Source of the DNA: JAKZVK01 sp965237575
GTDB taxonomy: Bacteria; Acidobacteriota; Terriglobia; Bryobacterales; UBA6623
Assembly: GCA_965237575.1 (NCBI GenBank)
Contig: CBDEGI010000004.1
Span: 1,674,001 to 1,738,000, forward strand
Length of the DNA: 64,000 nucleotides
Direction of reading: 5' to 3'
Part shown: piece by piece, positions 58,973 through 64,000 of the stretch
Layout of the letters: each line of letters starts with the position of its first letter
Position numbering within the stretch: the stretch's first letter is position 1
The notes under the pieces: generated by a model
Seen by the model: only the letters and a program-made list of their open reading frames with translations
The model's database searches: none
What the model was told of the DNA's origin: nothing
Translations under genes and position numbers: made by a program

Positions 58973-60835
58973 CTATTCGTTCTCCACTTGGAACTGATCC
59001 GGGAACTCGGGGTCATCCTGCGGTCCCGGCTGCGGCGAGATGATTCTCGATTGGACCCAGGCGTTCACGTACTGATTTGCCCTGGTCAGCGTGGAGGCGG
59101 AGAGGTCCCGGAACCAACGCTCGCGGTTTCGGAACGCCTCCCGGCGCGCTTCCAAATCCAGGTTGGTATCGAGAACTTGCTGATACGTAGCCCACGGCAA
59201 CGCGTCATTCGGAATGCCTGCGGGCCAGAAGGTGGGCAGATAGGTATCATTCGAAGCAATCGCCGACGTGCAGGAAGCCGCGTCCGCCTGCCAAGGTACG
59301 GCCATCCAGCGTGTGATGTCACCGGGGCCGCTTCGTGCCAATGGGCCGTGGGGCGACAGCGAGATGTCCGAGGTCAATCGGTCGCCATATTCGGGCTCGC
59401 GAAGATAGGCGGAGCTGCCACGGGCGCGCGCCGGCAGAGGTCGGCCTTGGCCTGTCGGCAATAGATGCCGGATGCGGAAGGGCGATTCGTACAGCAATGC
59501 TTGCCGCATGATCCACGGGAAGTCATAGCCGGGATTGAACGAGCCCCCGACGCAAGTTTCAAGCGCGGCGCGATCGAGCGCGTGGGGTTGCGCGTCAAGG
59601 GGGAGTTCTTCCACCGTTCCCGAGCCCGGCGGGCCCTTACCGAGCCAGTCGGTCTCGAAATCGCCGCGGGACCACTGATCGAGCCATTCGTACTGCAACT
59701 CGGTGACGGCAAGCCAGTGGCGAGGGTCCTTAACGGGCAGGTCGAAACCGTCGCCGTAGACCGGCGGCAGTGCGTCCTCCTCCATCAAGACGTACGCTGG
59801 ATTACGGAAGCGCAGGAAGATGGCTTCGCGGAAGGGCCGGTTTTCGGCGGAATTATCGCTCAAGCGGTCGAGGTTTTGGGGCGCGAGATCGTTGTCGGGC
59901 GCTTGCCAGCCCAGGTCGCGCAGGAAGCCCGCGTTGACCCATTGGTTCTGGTCGAAAGTTTCGAAGATCGGGTAGATATGCCGTGTGAACGACGGGCGAA
60001 CCGGCCGCAGCGATGGATCGAGTTGCGTTGCCGCTTGCAGCGCCCAGTCGTAGATCGACACGATGCTACGAACGGCGGGCGAGAAGTTTGGCGGCACCGC
60101 AGCCACCCAGGCCGGTGCGGCGGTGAGCATGCGGCCGCCGATCGCCACCGTCGCGGTTACGGGCCCGTCCGAGACGTCGTCGTACCAAAAGTCGTTGTTG
60201 CGCGTGCTGTTGATGCGGGGTATGGCGAGGCTAGAACCCGCGTCACCGAAACCGCCCAAGACGACCAGCCGCCCGGCTTCGTCGGTACGAACCTCCCCCA
60301 ACGGAACGGTGATGTCTAGAAAGCGGCCCTGGTTGAAGTGGTAGCGCAGGTCCCCGCCGTCGGCGTTCACGTTGGGGCCCTGAATTCGGCGGGGCCCCGA
60401 ATCGATGATCAGTTGTTCGGGATGCCCTTCGGCGAGCCCTGAGTTTCTACGTAGGCTCCGGATCGGGCCGCGTGAGCGGAGAACGTCCAGTTCGCCCTTC
60501 GCTTCGGGGATGTCCATCGACAGGTCGAAGTTGTACCAAGCCGCTTTCTTGTTGGCCAGTTGAACGCGCCAGGTGATCTCGGCATCGGCCGCGGTCAGTT
60601 CCTTGACGACCTGCCCGTCGGCGTTCAACCCGTAAATGCGGAAGCGCGCCGCTTGACGCTTGATCCGTCCGGCGGCGTCATGAAAACCCCCGTCGGGATC
60701 CGGCGCGTAGTCGGGCACCTCGGGGCCGATGAAGTACTCGGACGGGCTGTTGCCGACGCGGGCGACCCCGATCGCCGGGTGAATCCGACACTGAACGATC
60801 TCATCCGTTTTCATTGGGGAGGGGCTGGAAACCAT
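58973..60835 (-). CDS. LodA/GoxA-like CTQ-dependent amino-acid oxidase
   Basis: The protein has 620 residues. The start CRIHPAIGVARVGNSPSEYFIGPE is the hallmark of the LodA family. The cofactor residues are probably Cys428 in LETCVGGSFNPG and Trp537 in YLPTFWPAG; in LodA such a Cys and Trp form cysteine tryptophylquinone. Family members oxidise lysine or glycine and give ammonia and hydrogen peroxide, which can be antibacterial. There is no classical signal peptide, as in other members. ATG 60835 or ATG 60814 starts it. It forms an operon with the LodB-like gene. Confidence 0.9.
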   Translation of the reverse strand: MVSSPSPMKTDEIVQCRIHPAIGVARVGNSPSEYFIGPEVPDYAPDPDGGFHDAAGRIKRQAARFRIYGLNADGQVVKELTAADAEITWRVQLANKKAAWYNFDLSMDIPEAKGELDVLRSRGPIRSLRRNSGLAEGHPEQLIIDSGPRRIQGPNVNADGGDLRYHFNQGRFLDITVPLGEVRTDEAGRLVVLGGFGDAGSSLAIPRINSTRNNDFWYDDVSDGPVTATVAIGGRMLTAAPAWVAAVPPNFSPAVRSIVSIYDWALQAATQLDPSLRPVRPSFTRHIYPIFETFDQNQWVNAGFLRDLGWQAPDNDLAPQNLDRLSDNSAENRPFREAIFLRFRNPAYVLMEEDALPPVYGDGFDLPVKDPRHWLAVTELQYEWLDQWSRGDFETDWLGKGPPGSGTVEELPLDAQPHALDRAALETCVGGSFNPGYDFPWIMRQALLYESPFRIRHLLPTGQGRPLPARARGSSAYLREPEYGDRLTSDISLSPHGPLARSGPGDITRWMAVPWQADAASCTSAIASNDTYLPTFWPAGIPNDALPWATYQQVLDTNLDLEARREAFRNRERWFRDLSASTLTRANQYVNAWVQSRIISPQPGPQDDPEFPDQFQVENE

Positions 60836-61054
60836 TAGCGGTCGGACGGACCGCCAGCCTTTCGCTCATCACGGCAGCGTGAGGGTCAACTTGCCATTTT
60901 ACTCCGAAGCGAACGGGGCCGGTTTGCCCTGGCTGTGCTGCGCTGCACAGTTGACACGAAAGGGCGCCGCAGACTTGAGGCGACCGGGCGGGCTCCGATA
61001 TGCTTAACGTCGGGCTTGAATAGCAAGTGTGTCGGCGACCCGCTTCCCGGTGGC

Positions 61055-61462
61055 ATGGATAGACTCACGGCAGAGGCGATCGGCGAAATCGAGCAGATCC
61101 ACTCAAGATGGATCGAGCTCGAGATCGCCGGACAGAATCACCGGTTGATCGAGTTCTGCGCTAGTGACATCGAGTTGTGGCCGCCTGACGCACCACCTGT
61201 GAGGGGCCGTTCGGCAGTTTCGGAGCACCTAGGCCAAGCAACATTGAAGATCCAAGAGGTTAAAACCACTGAGCAGCGAATCCGCGGCTCCAACGAAATC
61301 GCTTACCTAACCGCAAACTACGAGACGACGTTTTCGACAGTGGATGACCCCAACCCTAGACGAGTTCTCGGAAGCCATCTGTGGATACTGAGAAGGCAGG
61401 CCGATCTGTGGCTCATCGTGCTCGTGAGTTGGTCGATGTGGGGCCGTGACGAAACTTCGTAG
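61055..61462 (+). CDS. DUF4440/SnoaL-like NTF2-fold protein
   Basis: The protein has 135 residues from ATG 61055. IEQIHSRWIELEIAGQNHRL, ELWPPDAPPVRGRSAV, and HLWILRRQADLWLIVLVSWS give the cone-shaped NTF2-like fold of the DUF4440 family. It probably binds a small ligand; no catalytic residues can be assigned. An in-frame start at 60935 is less likely. Confidence 0.75.
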   Translation: MDRLTAEAIGEIEQIHSRWIELEIAGQNHRLIEFCASDIELWPPDAPPVRGRSAVSEHLGQATLKIQEVKTTEQRIRGSNEIAYLTANYETTFSTVDDPNPRRVLGSHLWILRRQADLWLIVLVSWSMWGRDETS

Positions 61463-61602
61463 ACCGGTGGATCTCAGATAACGGTCGGCGGCGAGTTGGC
61501 GCTGTAACGACTGGACTCACGGGCCGGCGCGCCAGTCGCTACTCATCGAGGTCATCGAAGCGGCCCCGTTCGCAAACCCGAAACCTCGTGCTAGAATTCG
61601 TC

Positions 61603-61800
61603 ATGCCCATTTTGGACATTACGTTGCTTGAAGGCCGCAGCGCCGACAAGAAGACCGCCTTGATCAAAGAAGTGACCGAAGCCACGGTGCGCGCGCTCGA
61701 TGTGAGGCCCGAGCAGGTGCGCGTGATTCTGCGCGAGTTGCATCCCTCTCATTTCGCCGTGGCGGGAGTGCCGAAAGGCCCGCCGGACGCCTCCGGTTAG
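61603..61800 (+). CDS. 4-oxalocrotonate tautomerase family protein
   Basis: The protein has 65 residues. Pro1 (after Met removal, PILDITLLEGR) is the catalytic base, and the usual helix (KKTALIKEVTEATVRALDV) and RVILRELHPSHFAVAG follow. It would tautomerise 2-hydroxydienoates or act on similar enols. ATG 61603 puts the proline at position 2 as required. It is followed after 11 bp by the PPOX gene. Confidence 0.88.
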   Translation: MPILDITLLEGRSADKKTALIKEVTEATVRALDVRPEQVRVILRELHPSHFAVAGVPKGPPDASG

Positions 61801-61811
61801 CTCCACGCCCG

Positions 61812-62294
61812 ATGAAGCCTCGGCCGAAACCGGTGGATACCTCTGGGCTGGCGGAGTTGGCACGCGAGGTCATGAGGGGGGCCCCGTTTCCGATGCTGGC
61901 CTCGCAGGATGGTAATCAGCCGCGCCTCCGGCCGGTTTCGCCCGTGAAGACCGACGGCTTCACGGTCTACATCGCTTCGCTCACGCGTTACCACAAGACT
62001 TCGGAGATCGCGGCGAACCCCAACGTCGAGCTCTGTTACTTGGATGAGGAACACAATCAGGTCCGGATTACCGGTCGGGCGACCGTGCTCGGCGATGCAG
62101 GCCTCGATGCGGCCTTGAAGCAAGAGATCTGGGACAGCAACCCCCTTCTGCGGCAGTATCTGGGATCGCCGGACAACCCCGAGTTGATCATCTATCGCGT
62201 AGATCCAAGCCACGTGCGCTACATGAGGGAGTGGGCGCTGGAGTACTACGACGTGCCACTCGAAGACGGGGCGCGAGAGGCTGCCCGCCTGTGA
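61812..62294 (+). CDS. Pyridoxamine-5'-phosphate-oxidase-fold protein, general-stress type
   Basis: The protein has 160 residues. A split barrel with APFPMLASQDGNQPRLRPVSP, FTVYIASLTRYHKTSEIAANPNVELCY (landmark region ~51-77) and ITGRATVLGD resembles the general stress protein 26/PPOX group that binds FMN or F420. Its TGA shares one base with the ATG of the cytochrome gene (TGATG), so the two are coupled. Confidence 0.85.
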   Translation: MKPRPKPVDTSGLAELAREVMRGAPFPMLASQDGNQPRLRPVSPVKTDGFTVYIASLTRYHKTSEIAANPNVELCYLDEEHNQVRITGRATVLGDAGLDAALKQEIWDSNPLLRQYLGSPDNPELIIYRVDPSHVRYMREWALEYYDVPLEDGAREAARL

Positions 62295-64000
62295 TGCGGA
62301 CGGCGCGGCACAAGAGAGCAGCCCTCCTGGCGTTGGTATTCATCAGTCTTCTTTCGTGCGGCCGGGCGGGCGAACCACCTCAGCAACAGCGCGGCTACGG
62401 CGTCGAAGGCATCGCTTTCGTCGCAAACGAGGTCTGTGCCGAGTGCCACGCCCTACAGTTCCAAGAGTGGCAGGGTTCGCATCACGAACGCGCCATGCAG
62501 CCGGCGAGCGAGCAGACGGTCCTCGGCGACTTCAGCGGCGCGGAACTCGATCACTTTGGCGTCCGTTCACGATTCTTTCGCCGCGGCGAAGCTTTCCTGG
62601 TGAAAACGGAGGGCCCCGATGGCCGTCCCGCTGAGTACGAGGTCCGCTACACCTTCGGCGTCGAGCCTCTGCAGCAATACCTGATCGAGTTTCCCGGCGG
62701 GCGCCTGCAATGCCTGACCATCGCCTGGGACACGCAGCAGAAACGTTGGTTTCATCTCTACCCCGACGAGAAGATCCCTCCCGAAGACTCGCTGCACTGG
62801 ACCGGCCTTTACCAAAGCTGGAACCACATGTGCGCCGAGTGCCACTCGACCAATTTGCGCAAGAACTACGACCCCGACACCCACACTTATCGCACCGAGT
62901 GGGACGAGATCAACGTGAGCTGCCAGGCGTGCCACGGTCCCGGCGACGCGCATGTGGAATGGGCCCGGAAGCGGGAGGCGGGCAACGACTCGCGGGGCGA
63001 TGACTACGGTCTGGCCGTGACGTTCCCCGGCCGCGAGCCCAAGCGCGAGGTGGAAGCGTGTTTTCGCTGCCATTCAAGGCGGCACGCGGTGAGCGCGAAC
63101 GACCGGCACGGGACGGTGCCCGGTGATGACTTCCTCGTAGCGACGCTGCGCGAGGGCCTCTATCACGCCGACGGACAGATCCTCGACGAGGTGTACGTGT
63201 ACGGGTCGTTCGTCCAGAGCAAGATGTACCAAGAGGGCGTTCGCTGCACCGACTGCCACAACCCACACACGGTCCGCCTTTTGGAGCAAGGCAACGCCGT
63301 TTGCACGCGCTGTCACCAGACCTCGCCGCCGGAGGACTTCCCTGCCCTTGAAGCAAAGGACTACGAGACCGAAGACCACCACCATCACGGCGCAGGCACC
63401 GAGGGTACTGTGTGCGTCAACTGCCACATGACCGCCAAGAAATACATGGTGGTCGATCCGCGCCGCGATCATAGCTTTCGGATCCCGCGACCCGACCTCT
63501 CGGTGAAGCTGGGTACGCCGAACGCTTGTACCGGTTGCCATGATGACCAACCTGCGCGATGGGCCGCGGACGCGGTCACCAAGTGGTATGGATCTGCGAC
63601 CGCTCGACCGCCCCACTTTGCCGAGGCCCTGGCAGCCGGTCACAAGGGCGCCCCGGATGCCGAGGCGAAACTCGTCCAGCTCGCGCTCGATCGTGAGCAG
63701 CCCGCGATCGCGCGAGCGACGGCGCTCGAGTTGTTACGAGGCTATGGGCCCGAAGGCGTCAACGCTCTCCTTGCGCAGACCGGCGACCCCGACCCATTGG
63801 TGCGGGTGAGAGCCGTGGCAGGACTCGACCGCCTGGAGCCCAAGCCTCGCCTCGAAGCCGCCGTTCCCCTGTTGGACGACCCGAGCCGAGCGGTTCGTAT
63901 CGAAGCCGTGCGGGTGCTGTCATCGGTGCCGGAGCAGGAATTCAGCTCCGAACAACGGCTCTCGTTTGAGCGGGCGCTGGGGGAGTTTCGCGCTGTCCAG
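62294..64000 (+). CDS. Octahaem c-type cytochrome lipoprotein with HEAT-like repeats (partial)
   Basis: The frame is open from ATG 62294 to the window end (569 codons). The signal ends in ISLLSC, a lipobox. Eight CxxCH sites are present: CAECH twice, CQACH, CFRCH, CTDCH, CTRCH, CVNCH and CTGCH. Distal His ligands are frequent, including an HHHH stretch. After the haem domain, helical repeats (ARATALELLRGYG, VRVRAVAGLDRL, VRIEAVRVLSS) look like HEAT repeats. It is probably an outer periplasmic electron-transfer protein of the cytochrome c554/c3-like group. The C-terminus lies outside the window. Confidence 0.92.
   Translation, partial: MRTARHKRAALLALVFISLLSCGRAGEPPQQQRGYGVEGIAFVANEVCAECHALQFQEWQGSHHERAMQPASEQTVLGDFSGAELDHFGVRSRFFRRGEAFLVKTEGPDGRPAEYEVRYTFGVEPLQQYLIEFPGGRLQCLTIAWDTQQKRWFHLYPDEKIPPEDSLHWTGLYQSWNHMCAECHSTNLRKNYDPDTHTYRTEWDEINVSCQACHGPGDAHVEWARKREAGNDSRGDDYGLAVTFPGREPKREVEACFRCHSRRHAVSANDRHGTVPGDDFLVATLREGLYHADGQILDEVYVYGSFVQSKMYQEGVRCTDCHNPHTVRLLEQGNAVCTRCHQTSPPEDFPALEAKDYETEDHHHHGAGTEGTVCVNCHMTAKKYMVVDPRRDHSFRIPRPDLSVKLGTPNACTGCHDDQPARWAADAVTKWYGSATARPPHFAEALAAGHKGAPDAEAKLVQLALDREQPAIARATALELLRGYGPEGVNALLAQTGDPDPLVRVRAVAGLDRLEPKPRLEAAVPLLDDPSRAVRIEAVRVLSSVPEQEFSSEQRLSFERALGEFRAVQ

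Noticed and set aside
1..64000. tRNA, rRNA, origin or phage att sites
   Set aside because: No cloverleaf, CCA end, rRNA core or repeated att-like core was recognised on either strand.

Overview
The window is G+C-rich bacterial chromosome with no rRNA, tRNA or CRISPR array that I could find. The gene families point to an acidobacterium of the Solibacter/Bryobacter type. These are winged-helix regulators fused to TolB-like beta-propellers, an ECF sigma factor of the TIGR02999 type coupled to a Ser/Thr kinase, PadR plus permease-prefix proteins, Tat-exported oxidoreductases, a DUF1080 protein, sialidase and multiheme cytochromes. This placement is inferred from families only.

Layout. 1-4.4 kb: tandem winged-helix/propeller regulators (the second frameshifted and cut by the window edge), then a secreted protein with two metzincin-like domains. 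4.4-9.1 kb: a circularly permuted D-amino-acid-oxidase-like lipoprotein, a HugZ-like protein, Tpx, and a sigma-54 activator divergent from an SDR reductase. 10-15.6 kb: GT-C glycosyltransferase, NHL propeller and a haem-motif protein. 15.6-21.6 kb: a repeat-rich signalling island. An ECF sigma factor is translationally coupled to a kinase gene that was once fused to a propeller, and two adjacent miniature inverted-repeat elements (MITEs) now separate the halves. A second metzincin-like gene, a kinase relic and another MITE lie beside it. 21.6-31 kb: PadR/DUF4153, chorismate-lyase-like, enolase superfamily, Mur-ligase-like, and a GntR(YtrA)/hydrolase/DUF1648 group with a 28-bp palindromic operator. 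31-42.5 kb: catabolic enzymes (S9 peptidase, esterase, D-threonine-aldolase-like, amidohydrolase, gamma-glutamyltransferase, sialidase) and a histidine kinase. 42.5-51.4 kb: core genes ligA, lipid kinase, DedA, aroA, Nudix and argS, plus a small membrane-protein gene broken by a MITE. 51.5-57.8 kb: mixed genes with several decaying loci: an amber-stopped histidine phosphatase, an IS110 fragment and a sulfatase tail. 57.8-60.8 kb: a LodA/LodB-like quinoprotein oxidase pair. 61-64 kb: small enzymes and an eight-haem cytochrome with HEAT-like repeats that runs off the end.

The strongest non-gene signal is repeat-driven remodelling. Two related MITE families (about 272 bp and 253 bp) share a terminal sequence beginning TGGGGTAT and make 8-9 bp target duplications. 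They have split a kinase-propeller gene and a membrane-protein gene, and inserted across a methyltransferase stop codon. A second dispersed element marks the 3' ends of several propeller genes and survives alone where such genes have been lost. All similarity statements were made by eye, without database searches.
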